Both the position numbers and the translations under genes were made by a program. Positions 43,388 to 56,799 of a DNA stretch of 64,000 nt are shown piece after piece; the first letter of the stretch is position 1, and each line of letters opens with the position of its first letter. Below the pieces are notes generated by a model, which saw nothing but the letters and a program-made list of their open reading frames with translations, did not search any database and had not been told where the DNA came from. Location: the NCBI RefSeq assembly GCF_902362185.1, contig NC_044504.1, positions 27,875,841-27,939,840 of the forward strand, in the 5' to 3' direction. This stretch comes from Chanos chanos (taxonomy: Eukaryota > Chordata > Actinopteri > Gonorynchiformes > Chanidae).

Positions 43388-46300
43388 TCATCCCTCAGTT
43401 TCCTCATCGTCTGCCGCTGTGTAGATGGTTTGGTTTCTCCTCTTGATTTTAGGGGTGTTGCCAGTGCCAGTGTTCGCCCCCTCGGTCTGTCCACTGGTGC
43501 GTTTGGGGACCCTTGCTGGCGTAGCGCCCCCATCCTCTTCAGAGCTGCCCTGAGCAGGGGAGACGGAGGATGGGGTTGACTGACAAGGGGGAGGAAGGTT
43601 GAGTGTGAGGGAGCGAAGAGGTTCACCGTTAGGAGGTGGTAAGACTAAGTGGCTGGAGCCAGATTCTCTCAGTGGACTGCTGTCCCTGTCACTGTCCTGG
43701 CCTCCTACCTGCCCCTCTGGAACCACAGCATCTGTTCCCTTTTCCTCTCCTCCCTCCCCATCCTCCTCTTCCTCCCACTCATCCTCAATGGTGATTTCAT
43801 CTGGATTATAAGAGCTGGACAAACCTGAGCTGTCGGTAGGATACTCGCTTGGTTCATCGACGCTACCAACACTCTGGTTGTCCTCATCGTCCTCTTCTTC
43901 AGGAGCACCAGAGGCACTCTCGTCATCCTGGCCCTGCCTGTCTTGCCCTGCCTGGGCATAAATATCAGTCAGCCCCAGAGTGGCACAGAGCTCAGTTGTC
44001 TGGGGATTGGTAACATATGACGGATTGGTATGGGGTTGAGGGCGAGATGGATTGTAGGCAGGCACAGTGAGGCTAAAGTTCTCTGGTATGCAGAGCTCAC
44101 CACCCATGTCGCTCACAACCTGCATCATAGACTCTGTTGAGGCACTGAAATCCCACCTGGATTAAAAATAAAGAAATAAATAAATGAACAAACAGTATGA
44201 TGGTGACAGCGTATGTCTCTGGGTTGGCTGTGTTCTCTGAAAGATCAAGGTGCGTATGTGCATTTGTGTGAGGAATACCTAGCGTTGAGGTCGTCACTCT
44301 GTGGGGGAATCCAGAAATTAGCAGTGGTGCTCTGCAAACTATCTGTGGCTTTCAGGATGGCCAGCCACTCAGGATCATATTCCAGCTTCTCGGATGACCC
44401 GGGCCTATCAGCAATCTCCACTATCTGTCGCAACAAGGGACCAAAAGTTCCATGTTATATGCAAGGTCTCCAGAACACACACCAAAAATTATCGTTTACT
44501 GATACTGGCTGAACGCAACACGTGTCATTTGCGTTGTCTGTAATGCAAAACGTTTCTCACCTGGAGGAAGTCGCGGTGGGGAAGACACTTATCAAGTGAA
44601 AGGAACTTGGTGGTGCGTGGGGCAGAATTACCTTTAGCCTATACACAAAAAAGACAAAGACAACACACAGCAGAGATCAATGGGCCGTAAAAACACTATC
44701 TATAAATAGGCTTCTCTTCTACTGCTAAAAGGTAAATCCTTAAGAACATCTTCTATGCTCTTCTGGGTTGAGCCATGGCATACTGCAAACACAACGAAAA
44801 TAAATCAATTAAAAAAAAAAAAAGGAGCTGAAGGTCAAATGGGTTTCTAAATTCAGCATCTTCACTTTCACCACCAGAGCCACAGACAAGTGACAAACCT
44901 GGTGTTGCATGACAGCTGCAAACTTGACGTGCAAGTGGGCTGAGAACCAGTAGCTAGGCTGCAGATGATGCAGAAGCTCAGCAGCGGCTGGACTGCCCAG
45001 GGAGTTCGATTCCACCTCCTGACGGAGAAATGGTTTCTTACGTAGGAGCTGTTCTGTTCTGCCATAGTAATAGATGCCTTGTGGCCAGTCATGAGTCATA
45101 AACACATCCACAGGCTTCTGTATCTGCAAAGGTATGATACAAAGATTGACTTGGAGATGAAACAGCTCAGCAAGGTAATTTCTATTCAAAAGTGACTCTA
45201 GAAAAATTACTTTCTATCAACTTCAACTGGTTTACACTCACACCAGCTGCATTTATTAAAATGACGATTTACCAATTCAGTTTTACACTGACTTAAATTG
45301 AATGCAGATTTAATACATTGTCTAACAGGTAGAAAGTACAGTAAGAGGCTTAACAGCTGCTTTGCTTTGAGCGGTCACACAACTCTAGACAGTAATACCT
45401 GTTTAAGCTTAAAGACGTCAATGTTTCTGATGTGGTAGACACTGCGCAGGGTTTCTTGGCTGTATGGTGGAAACTCGTAATGTCCTGAGAATATACAGCA
45501 ACACAACGCTTACAGATCTCTGGCTCATGTTATGGTGTGACAAGACAATTTTACCCTCCAATGCTCACCTTTCCTATAGTCATGTGATTTGAAGATTCCA
45601 GACAGGCCACCAATCCTTAGTCCTTTATAACGCACAACACCTGCATAACCTGGTCAAAAAATGTGAACCAGAATTGCACTGCAAAGTTTAGAGCAAAACA
45701 TTGTACACCTTTTAGCTTTTCAGTCTGTACATGTACATGAAGTCAGCTAGAGGTGGTCTATGTCTGTCTGTGTGTGTGTGTGTGTATGTGTGTGTTGAGA
45801 TGTGAACTGTATAATCAGGAAGAAATGAGAATATTGATAAATTCATTGTACACAATTCATTACTTCATTAAGTAATTCTGACAAAAACAACATTGAACAT
45901 TTGCTTTGCCTCATAAAAAGGGTTACTGGGAGAATTTGAATGACTTCATGTCTGGTAGGTAGGAATGACTTTGACCTCTTACCCATGTAGTATATATTTG
46001 GTGCCACCCAACCTCCATAAGGTAGCTCCTGCAGATGATTGGATGCTTCATGGTTCCCGCCAATGAAGATTGTGAGAACTGGAGCTTTCTTCTCTCCAGA
46101 ATAATATCTAGGACCAACCATTTGAAAAGGTAACACACAAAATCTGTAAGTTCCGGCGGTAAGTGTGCTTGAATAAATGGATGAAAAGGACTTAATTAAT
46201 AGTAATTAACAAAACCATTAATAAAAAGAGGGGGAGAAACCAGGCACTAACTTGTAGAAGGTTTGCATATGCCTGTACTTGGCTGGCACCGCCATGCACT

Positions 46301-46448
46301 TCATATCACCCTCGTTACGCACAGCCTGGAAGTCTCCGCAGCACAATAACAGGTCCACTTTAACGCCTTCCTTCTGCTCCAGGTAAGTAATGGTCTCGTA
46401 GATCTTATCCAGTTCGCCATGACAGCAACCCTCCACGGCGATTTTCAT
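43388..46448 (-). CDS. dbr1: RNA lariat debranching enzyme
   Basis: Nuclear metallophosphoesterase that hydrolyses the 2'-5' bond of excised intron lariats, allowing intron turnover and release of intronic snoRNAs. Eight exons: 46252–46448, 45983–46107, 45569–45649, 45399–45484, 44899–45123, 44561–44638, 44279–44424, 43388–44156, all GT–AG, closing to 568 aa (human 544). Metal-binding motifs in order: GCCHGELD near the start (Cys in place of the usual Asp, as in all DBR1), [24 protein letters not shown] and [10 protein letters not shown]. The lariat-recognition segment [12 protein letters not shown] is present. The last exon encodes an acidic low-complexity tail ending in a basic [15 protein letters not shown] motif that matches the human C-terminus. 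The gene is head-to-head with armc8. It is intact and the identification is near certain. Confidence 0.97.
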
Positions 46449-47479
46449 GATTGGTCAGACTCTTGAGGGTGCGTCAGTGGACTTTGGCGCTGGTTCGCTC
46501 GGTGTCCTTCTTTCCATTCACTTTAATGTCCAGCTCAGGCTGCTGCAGTCTCTACAGGTACGCACCCAACCACATGTTTGCGATTTTTTTAATGATAAGG
46601 TGCGAGAGAGAGAGACGAGTCAGGAAAGATGTTAGCTGATGAAAGCAACACCGGTTACCACTTCATGGACTTATGATGTGATAGTAACATGATGGCTGCG
46701 ATAACAACATTTTGAGGATTTCAAGCTATTCTTATATACAAGTAACAATATTTTCTTACCTTTATAGCAACAATCTAGATGTCCTTAAACCGTAAACTAG
46801 AGGACCTAAGCTTTCCCACGTCCACACACTCAAAATTGTGCACATGCGCACACGATGTGTTCTTCTTCTTTTTCTTTTTCTTCTTCTTTGGTCGGCTTCT
46901 CAGCCGGCAGCGCGCCAATTAACAATGCGTGTACTGCCCTCTAACGGTGGGAGACTGTTTATACACTGCGTATTGGATTAGGGTATATCAATTTTCATTT
47001 ACGCGCAGCACTTTAGATCAATTAAATCTGCGGTGCAAATGCCCTAATATAAATTAACAAAACCGACAGATGAATAATCCGATACAGAAAGTTTTATTTA
47101 AAGTAACGACATGATTGAATTTTTCATAAATCAATTAATTTAACCAAAAAATATCCAATCGAATCTGCCCATTTGGAGTGGCACTGAGCATAGAATTTAT
47201 TTCACTTGACTTCCAGATTAACATTTAATAATAGCAAGGTCTTGTCAACATTTTAGACAATCATGGTAAACTTATTTAAGAGGAGCAATTTTAAAAGAAT
47301 CTCGAGGCACTTAATATTTTGACTTTCCTTTCGACTCGACTAAGCGTTTACTTAATAGCACTGACTGTGATTTAAATAATTATTTAAACTGGAAACCAGT
47401 GGCTGGTGTGTGGTGTGGAGAAAGCCGAGTGTGTGGAAAGTGCTGCTCCGACTTGGGGCGCTCTTTAGGGGGAAGAGAG
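46449..47479. promoter_or_regulatory. Divergent promoter region of dbr1 and armc8
   Basis: About 1 kb separates the two start codons, which point away from each other. No repeat was identified, apart from a pyrimidine-rich TTC tract at about 46,861–46,890 followed by a GC-rich patch. Individual factor sites are not convincing enough to list. Confidence 0.45.
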
Positions 47480-50400
47480 ATGGCGTGCTTGTTGGAGGCC
47501 CCTCTACGCATCAGCGTGTTATCTGTGAGTCCATCCTAATTCACTTAGATAAATGCATTCTTTTTTCGCTTTAGTTTGATTTGGCTTCGCTAACAAGAAT
47601 ATCTTAAATCTTTTCCATTTTGTTTAGGGAATTAAATACTGCTCCCAAGACACATTTTGACAGGGTACACGAAAAGCCCCAAACGCTGTCGTTTTGGGTC
47701 TAGGGTAGAATTCTGGAGTGCCCTACTTCACTTTTTAGGTTTACGGCGTAGAGCAATTCACTTTACCGCTGCCGTTTTAGTAAATATGGATAAGCCAGTA
47801 TGGTTTGGTGCTGTCATGATAGTATTCGGGTAGGCTAACCGGGCTAATGCTAACTGTTCATAGTCCATAGTATTAGCATAGTCAGCTAGCTAGCTAAGGA
47901 AAGATTGTCATGAATGACATTGTAAAAAAGCTAGCAAACGAGCTGAAGTTATAGCCAGGTTATCGGGTTGTCAAATTTAAATTTTAGTTAACATAAAAAC
48001 TGCAGGAAATGTTAACCTGTCTTCTGTATGGTTTATTAGCGGGCTAGCGTGTTCTCACTGTTAGCTTTGTGGTGGAAACGCCCCCATCATATTAAGATAC
48101 TTTCATTTAAACCTGGACAGTGTTAATTTGGTCTTTTTTGTTGCACTCGGAAGTTTTTAAGGCAGCCATCATATGATTTTTTTTTAACAACAAATAATTG
48201 AATCCTCTGTTTCTGACTAAAACTTGATGTTGGTGCATATCTCTGATACGTTTCGACTGAAATGTTGGGGTGTCAGCCCACTAAGTAAAGTCAGTCTATA
48301 GTTTGGGCTATAGTGTGTGACACCTGTTACCCAGAAAAGTTTTTAATGTTTACCGACACGCGCTGTATATTACAGTTGATCACACAAATATGACTGGTAG
48401 TTATTGTTCATTCACTTGTGCTAAAATGAGCTGTGAAACATTGTGATGAGCACGAGTGTGTACTGTGTTTGATGATATCAGTAAGGCATAACCAAATTAG
48501 TAGTTCACTGAATCCGCTCACTACCTCAGGTCCTTGTGGACATCGTATCGCATGTAAAATGAATTGTGTACTTTGCGGAATTACAATTAATAGGTCACAG
48601 TATTAGTAGTACTATGATTTTGTGCTTTTGTGAATTACTTCATGAATTACTGTTGCTTGAGGTACTTAGCAGTGCTACAATTTTGTGAAATATTTGCAGT
48701 GGTATCTGTATTTACAAGTAGTTATAATAAGAGCCCTTTCCTCTCTGGTTCACAGGTCCCCATTTGCAATATCATGCTTGGCTCCAGATAAAAAAAAAAA
48801 AGCTTGATGTGCCAGATCAAATTATATTATCTATATTTGACCTTTCTATTTTGACATGCAAGAGTATTTTGATTCAGGGCAACTGAACCCTCCTTGAAAC
48901 TACAGAAGGATCAGCATATAGCTGTTGTCAAAACTCTTCAGTTCTCTGCTTTCTCCTTTCAACATTTGCAGATGTACTGCTACAGTTAATCATATTTCAT
49001 CATTAACTTTTACACAGCCAGCGCTGTCTCCAACCATAACCACGAGTCTCATGACCTTCTCTGATTGCAGTAACTGCTGTTTACGCAGTGCCTAGGTTGA
49101 AATATGATCACTTTGGTCGGGTGAATGTGAAACGAACAATTTCAGATGTGAGTGAATAAGCATTTTAAACACACGTGGGAGTGTGTCCGTTAGATTCAAT
49201 TAGTCCTCCACTCAAAAATCTGGCACCAAGCTTCTGGATTGTTCCCTGAAGATAAACATAAACAAGATGTAGGCTATCAAGTATCAGACATGCGTCCCCA
49301 GTCCAGTAATAAGAGATGGTCTTAGGGGTAGAACTGTGACAACATGAGAGTTTACCATCAGTCCCCGCTGGCATGGTGGTCACGTTTGGATATATCAGTA
49401 GTGGGATGAGTGGGCTCATTCCTGTTTCTTTTGCTGGTTGTCACCATGCAGGAGGTCACAGCCACCAGTCGCCACTATGTTGACCGGCTTTTTGACCCCG
49501 ACCCACAGAAAGTGTTGCAGGGAGTCATGTGAGTATTACGACTTTTACATCACCCGCTGTGTCCACATTATCTGTTTGTATGTGTGTGTCTGTGCAAAAT
49601 TCATTTTTTTCTTCAAAATGTTTCAGAAGTGTGTGTGTGTGTGTTTGTGATCTCCTAACCATATGCTCAAGCGATCAGAGTCTTATGTGTTGAAACTGAT
49701 AGCTCGGTGTGTGTGCTGAGAAAAACACGAGCGGGAGGAGTGAGTGTGTCTGTGTGAAAAAGCCCTTGACTGGATAGTGTGGCAGAGTAGAAGTTAATGT
49801 GTGGATTATCGAGCCTGAGTGCGGTGTGTTTGTGCGCAGAGCAGAGTGTTTATGTCCCTGGGTGTGTGCGTGTGTGTGTGTGTGCGCGCGTATGTAAGAG
49901 AGTTTCTGTCAGTGGGCTGAGGACTGATCTTCTCATCTTTATTTTTAACCGGGAGCGCCAGCTCTGGTTGCTGTGAGACTTTTTGACATGTCCGCTACTG
50001 CAGTGTTTTTCCACGTTCAAGCCCCCTCTGGCCTAAAGTGACTTTTTGCAGCTCAGATTCAGATTTGCCAAGTCCACATTGACAACATTATGGTTAGAAC
50101 ACATTTGTCTGATGCAGGATGTGTGTAATCCTCTTCCAAGTCTGTGTTGAAGTGTAGCGCATATTTGCAAAGGAAATCATACCGAGGGCTATTACAAAGT
50201 GTGGAACAAGGAACTGCTGTCAGATTACAGCTGTGAAAGACCCAAGCTGATGACTAAAAGCTCTGGACTGGAGCTCTTTGAAAAATAACCTCCAAACAAT
50301 ATTATACCTTGTCTGGTGTGTTCTGCATTGTGGCATAACTGTGTTTTGAATGCTTTTTCATTTGCCATTCACAGTGACATGAAGAATGCTGTCATTGGTA

Positions 50401-53400
50401 ACAATAAACAGAAAGCCAACCTTATTGTGCTGGGAGCCGTGCCCAGGTATGTTCCTGAAGCTCTTGCTCGCGTGCTAACTATTAAAAAAAAGAGAAGAAC
50501 CTCGGCCACACCGGGCCCGGCTGGCTCTGTCTAAACCTTCAAATGTGCTGTTTTCAAGTGGCAGCAGATTTGTTCAACAGAATTTTCTTTGAAGAAAGAA
50601 AATTGAATGTACCATTTGAATGTTCCCAATAATAGCCTAATGCCCGGGCCGGTTTGTCGAACGACAAAATATGCATTTCCAGTAGGACCCTTATGATATT
50701 AAAGGCACAATGTTACTGATCACGATTTGGCTTACAGCTCTTTTTGACTCGCAGACAAGTAACCTGCTCTGAACTGAGCGTGTAGAGTTCCACCGGCGAG
50801 GGGGGGGGGGATCAGGGGTCAACCGTCATGTTTTAGTTGGAGAGAGCAGTGAACTGCTGACCGGGGGAGGCCATGGTTTCCTCATTGTTCTGATAGCCTG
50901 CAATACAATAATAGCTTTCCATTCCCCCCTAGTCTGCCTGGACCACCTACCTTTCACACAGAGAGCCACAAAGTGAGGCTGCACACCAGGGGCAGGCTAA
51001 TTAGCAGGCTTAGCAGAACTGCTAATGATCACGCCCAGCCTCCTCCTTCTCCTTTTTTTTTTTTTTTTCTTAAACTATACAGAGTTGTGTCACCATTTTG
51101 CTTCTTCATCAGAACATAATCTGTTTTTTTTTTTTATACTTTGTCAGGTCAGAAGGGAGACTTGTTTCCTCTTGATGTGTTGATTTAATGTATGTGGGTG
51201 TGTGGTGGTCTAGGCTCCTGTACCTGCTCCAGCAGAGTTCGTCCAGTGCGGAGTTGAGGACAGAATGTGCGGTTGTGTTGGGTAGTTTGGCCATGGGGAC
51301 TGAGAACAACATCAAGTCTCTAGTGGACTGTCACATTATCCCTGCCCTTCTGCAAGGTACGCTCTCAGAGACACTGCCTCTCTCTGTCTGCTTCCCTCTC
51401 AAAGACGCTCCCTCTCAGTCTGTAATCCCATCCTGTAGAAAACATGCTGGACAAAAATGTCAGTTCTGAGTTAGTGTCTGAGTGCTCTGTGCGGTGTCGC
51501 TCTGTGTGGACCCTCAGGTCTGCTGTGTCCAGACCTAATCTTCATCGAGGCATGCCTGCGTTGCCTAAGGACGGTCTTCATCAGTCCAGTCACACCAGTG
51601 CAGCTACTCTATACGGTACATGCACTTTTAGACAGCACCTTCATGTCTCTCCATCACACACACACACACACACACATATGGATTGCTTACAGTTTCATCA
51701 TTGTATGGTCGTATGTATAAAATACAGTTTCCTCATCTCTTTTCTATCTCTCTCTCAATCAACACACACACACACACACACACACCCCTACACCTACGTC
51801 ACTAACATATTGGGGTTTTTTTTGGCCTGGCAGGACCCCACTGTTATCCCCCACCTTATGTCTCTGCTGAGTCGGTCCCTGCGCACACAGGAGTACATCA
51901 CACAGATCTTCTCCCACTGCTGCAAGGTGACACACATGCACACACATGTGCACTCAGACAGCAGTCAGCAATCTGCTTGGTAACAGACGTCAAAAACTGA
52001 ATCAATTTATGCTGACCTCAGTGGAACTTCACAGAATCGCTAATGGAAAGACTGTTATCTTCATCACTATCTACAATGATGGTATTTTATCTGTCTCACC
52101 TTATCTCCCCTCACTCTGTGTGTGTGTGTGTGTGTGTATCCGTTCATGTGTGTGTTTATGCGTGCACACTTGTCATCTGCATGTGTGCCCAGACTCCAGA
52201 GCATCAGACGGTTTTGTTTAACCACGGAGCCATCCAGAATATAGCACCACTGCTCATTTCTCCTTCCTATAAGGTACTACATTGCCATCACCGCCATCTA
52301 AGTGTACTCTGAATTAGACAGGATGTTAGTACAGGCCAGCATCAGCGTGTGTGCCAGTGCGAAGGCCTGACGTCATTCTCTTTGCGTGTCTGTAGGTACG
52401 GATGCAGGCGCTAAAGTGTTTCTCAGTCTTGGCCTATGAGAACACTCAGGTCTCCATGACACTGGTGAATGGTGAGAAATCCCTCCCCATTTTACACAAC
52501 GTCATTATTCTCTGTTCCTCCATCTGTGCAGTCTCTCAAATGTTTTGCTCCATGTCCTGAACAGTAATCGTCGGTCGTTTCATCTGAAATGTGTCAAAAT
52601 TTTGGATTTTTCCAGCTTTTTTTTTTTGGCACATTCCTCAAGTTCACCTTAGAACAGATCTGACATTGGTGCATGTTACACCTGATAAATCGCAGCATCT
52701 CCTAAAGTAGCACGAATAACTGCTCCCATTTTAGCACTAGATTCCTAATGTTGTCTCAATCCTATCCCCCTTATTTCTGTGCGTGTGTGTGTGCGCGCGC
52801 GCGCGCGCGCGCGTGTGTGTGTTTATGTGTGTGTGTTTGTCAGTACTGGTGGATGGGGAACTGCTCTCTCAGGTATTTGTCAGAATGATGCAAAGGGACA
52901 AACCCATTGAAATGCAGCTAACAGCAGCCAAATGGTGAGTCTGTTTACTCTTAGTCTTTGTATGTGTTTGCATATGTTTGGTTTGCTTCTGCTATTCTGA
53001 CTGTGTTTAGGTTTATGGCATAAAAAAGATACCATCACTTACCCAGTTAATTTACATTTATTGTGTGCGTGGCTCCATTTGAAGCACGAAGACTAACGCT
53101 TTCTCTTCTTTTCAGTTTAACGTATATGTGTCGAGCAGGAGCTATCAGAACAGATGACAACTGCATCGTCCTAAAGGTGCGCTTATCTTCACATCTTCAC
53201 TTTCAGTCGGAGATTTTGGAAAGACATTCTTTAGCCATAGGCACACGGGCTGATTCAAAGTTTCCAAAACCTGCCCTCGTGCATTCCCGATACATCCATC
53301 AAAAACAACCACAGAGAGTCCAGCCTTATACATATCAGTGTTGCAGCAGTTAAGGCTTTTAATCAGCCACTCACCAGATCACTCAGGCTGACTCAAGTGT

Positions 53401-55527
53401 CCGTAACGTAATCACTAAAGCTGTTCTACGCGGGCCTTTTGTCTGGGCACGTGTTTGCAGACTCTTCCGTGCCTGGTGCGCATGTGCAGCAAGGAGCGGC
53501 TGCTGGAGGAGCGGGTGGAGGGGGCGGAGACGTTGGCTTACCTGATGGAGCCTGACGTGGAGCTGCAGCGCATCGCCAGCGTGACAGACCACTTGGTGGC
53601 CATGCTGGCCGACTACTTTAAATACCCCAGTTCCGTCAGCGCCATCACCGACATCAAACGGGTCAGCGCCGCCCACACCGCACATCTACAGATCAGGGGT
53701 CAAAATAGGAGGCGCTGAGCTTTACATAGTAACTTCGGTGGCAGGAGGTTTGGAGGACTTTTGTGTCGCGTCAGAAACATAAAGATTAGTGGGTTTGCTA
53801 CCAAAAAGGACGTGATTACATTCTTATGGAAAAGTCGCTTATAACTGACAGTATTTTCAGCTGACGGTATTTTTTTTTTAGCTGACAGTACTAGTGCTTC
53901 AAGGCTAGTCATGGTCAGGTCTGTGCTTTTCATCTCCAGTAATATTAAAATCAGTATACAAGATGTGTAACCTAGAGACAGTTGCTAGGATAAGCACAGT
54001 ATATTAAAATTCTGATCTTGGGGGAAATAAGAGGTTAGAAACAAGAGACTATGAGTAGTCCAAAACAGATTAGGGATTCTCAATAGAGAATTCTTATTAA
54101 CTGTGAAATGAAGCTCACAATTAGGCTTAATCCTGAAATCTACCTGTAAGAATTTGTGTGATCTGGTGATTCTGAACTTGATTCTCTGTGTCCACAGTTG
54201 GATCATGACCTGAAACACGCTCACGAACTCAGGCAAGCTGCCTTCAAACTCTACGCCTCCCTGGGCTCCAACGACGAGGACATTCGCAAGAAGGTAAACC
54301 GCTCCGCAAACGCAGCTTCGGCCGAAAAGCAGAGATCAGAGTCAACGGCGCTGATTGTGTACACGTTTGTTAAACCACCACCCTGTGATTGATGTCTTCC
54401 CATAGATCACAGAGACAGAGAACATGATGGACAGGATATTGATTGTGTACACATTTGTTAATCCACCACCCTGTGATTGATGTCTTCCCATAGATCACAG
54501 AGACAGAGAACATGATGGACAGGATAGTGATTGTGTACACGTTTGTTAAACCACCACCCTGTGATTGATGTCTTCCCATAGATCACAGAGACAGAGAACA
54601 TGATGGACAGGATAGTGATTGTGTACACGTTTGTTAAACCACCACCCTGTGATTGATGTCTTCCCATAGATCACAGAGACAGAGAACATGATGGACAGGA
54701 TATTGATTGTGTACACGTTTGTTAATCCACCACTCTGTGATTGATGTCTTCCCATAGATCACAGAGACAGAGAACATGATGGACAGGATAGTGATTGTGT
54801 ACACGTTTGTTAATCCACCACCCTGTGATTGATGTCTTCCCATAGATCACAGAGACAGAGAACATGATGGACAGGATAGTGATTGTGTACACGTTTGTTA
54901 AACCACCACCCTGTGATTGATGTCTTCCCATAGATCACAGAGACAGAGTACATGATGGACAGGATAGTGATTGTGTACACGTTTGTTAAACCACCACTCT
55001 GTGATTGATGTCTTCCCATAGATCACAGAGACAGAGAACATGATGGACAGGATATTGATTGTGTACACGTTTGTTAAACCACCACTCTGTGATTGATGTC
55101 TTCCCATAGATCACAGAGACAGAGAACATGATGGACAGGATAGTAATTGTGTACACGTTTGTTAATCCACCACTCTGTGATTGATGTCTTCCCATAGATC
55201 ACAGAGACAGAGAACATGATGGACAGGATAGTAATTGTGTACACGTTTGTTAATCCACCACTCTGTGATTGATGTCTTCCCATAGATCACAGAGACAGAG
55301 AACATGATGGACAGGATATTGATTGTGTACACGTTTGTTAATCCACCACTCTGTGATTGATGTCTTCCCATAGATCACAGAGACAGAGAACATGATGGAC
55401 AGGATAGTGAGCGGGCTGTCAGAATCCAGCATCAAAGTTCGGTTAGCCGCTGTCAGGTACCCCTGCTCCGTTTCACAGAGATCTTTTAAAAGATCCATTC
55501 AACTCTGTTAGTTTGTTCACCTCTCTG

Positions 55528-55567
<40 letters not shown>

Positions 55568-56764
55568 CCCTTTTCTCCTCTAGGTGTCTGCACAGTTTAT
55601 CACGGTCAGTACAGCAGCTGAGGACAAGTTTCCATGACCATGCAGTATGGAAACCTTTGATGAAGGTACCAGTCTCAACAGTCAGACTATTAAAGTATAC
55701 AAAGCAGTTTTTCCCCTACCTCTGTTTAACCTGCCCTCTAACGTCAGCATGAATTTATCTCTTCAGATGTTTTCTTTATGTGTATTTTAATGTGTATTTT
55801 TTTTTTGCCTGACCGCATGCTTTTTGGTGTTCAGTTATTACAGAATGCCCCCGACGAGGTATTGGTCATGGCCTCGTCCACACTATGCAACCTACTACTG
55901 GAGTTCTCACCCAGCAAAGAGGTGAGACAAGAGATCCATACACTCAATATACATGGTGATGAGCTTGGGTTAATCAGTCACTGAATGTTTTTATCTTCAG
56001 AAGATGCACCATACTGGCGCCACAAACTCTACATGTTTATGAAGATGAGTGAAAGCTGATGTTTGTTTGTGTGTATGTTTCAGCCTATCTTAGAATCTGG
56101 AGTGATTGAGTTACTCTGCAGTTTGACCCAAAGTGACAGTCCAGCTCTGAGAGTCAATGGCATTTGGGCTCTCATGGTGAGTACGGCTGTGTCTGTCCTG
56201 TCTCTGTGTCGGCCCTGCTGTCTGTAGTCTGGCGTTACTCTATCATACATACGTTTAATCTCTCTCTTCTCCTTAGATCCCTCTGTCTGTTGGTACGTAT
56301 GCCCTAAGCGTTCTTTAAGGGTTCTCGAAACAAACCTTTCCTCCAGTCTTACTTTTACACTTTTATGAAATCTTTTCTCCTCCTTTCCTCTGTCCTACTT
56401 CTGTGTGTTCATGTATTTTTCACAAAAGTTATCTACTCTTTTATTCCTCTCTCATAGTTTAAGCTGTGTTTCATGTCAGAAAGTCAGTTTGATCCGTGCA
56501 GGAGGAGTGCATCATTGAGTACTTTTAAAAACAGTTTCGTGCATGACATTGTACCTAACCAGCTAAAGTTTGTTTTGTTGCTGTGTGTTTGTGTACTTGC
56601 GTGTGCTGTAGAACATGGCGTTCCAGGCGGATCAGAAAGTGAAGGTTGAGATCGTGAGGGCCCTTGGCACAGAGCAGCTCTTTAGACTGCTCTCAGACCC
56701 AGACACCAATGTGCTTATGAAGACACTGGGACTGCTGAGAAATCTGCTCTCCACACGCCCGGTG

Positions 56765-56799
<35 letters not shown>

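Noticed and set aside
43388-44128. Stand-alone 246-aa acidic protein
   Set aside because: It is the last exon of dbr1; the frame continues upstream to the acceptor at 44,156 and joins exon 7 in phase.
54352-55410. CRISPR-like array or a tandem gene family on the minus strand (repeated 69-residue frames every 88 bp)
   Set aside because: There are no unique spacers; the units are wholly repeated, and the minus-strand frames are shadows of the duplicated armc8 splice-site unit.
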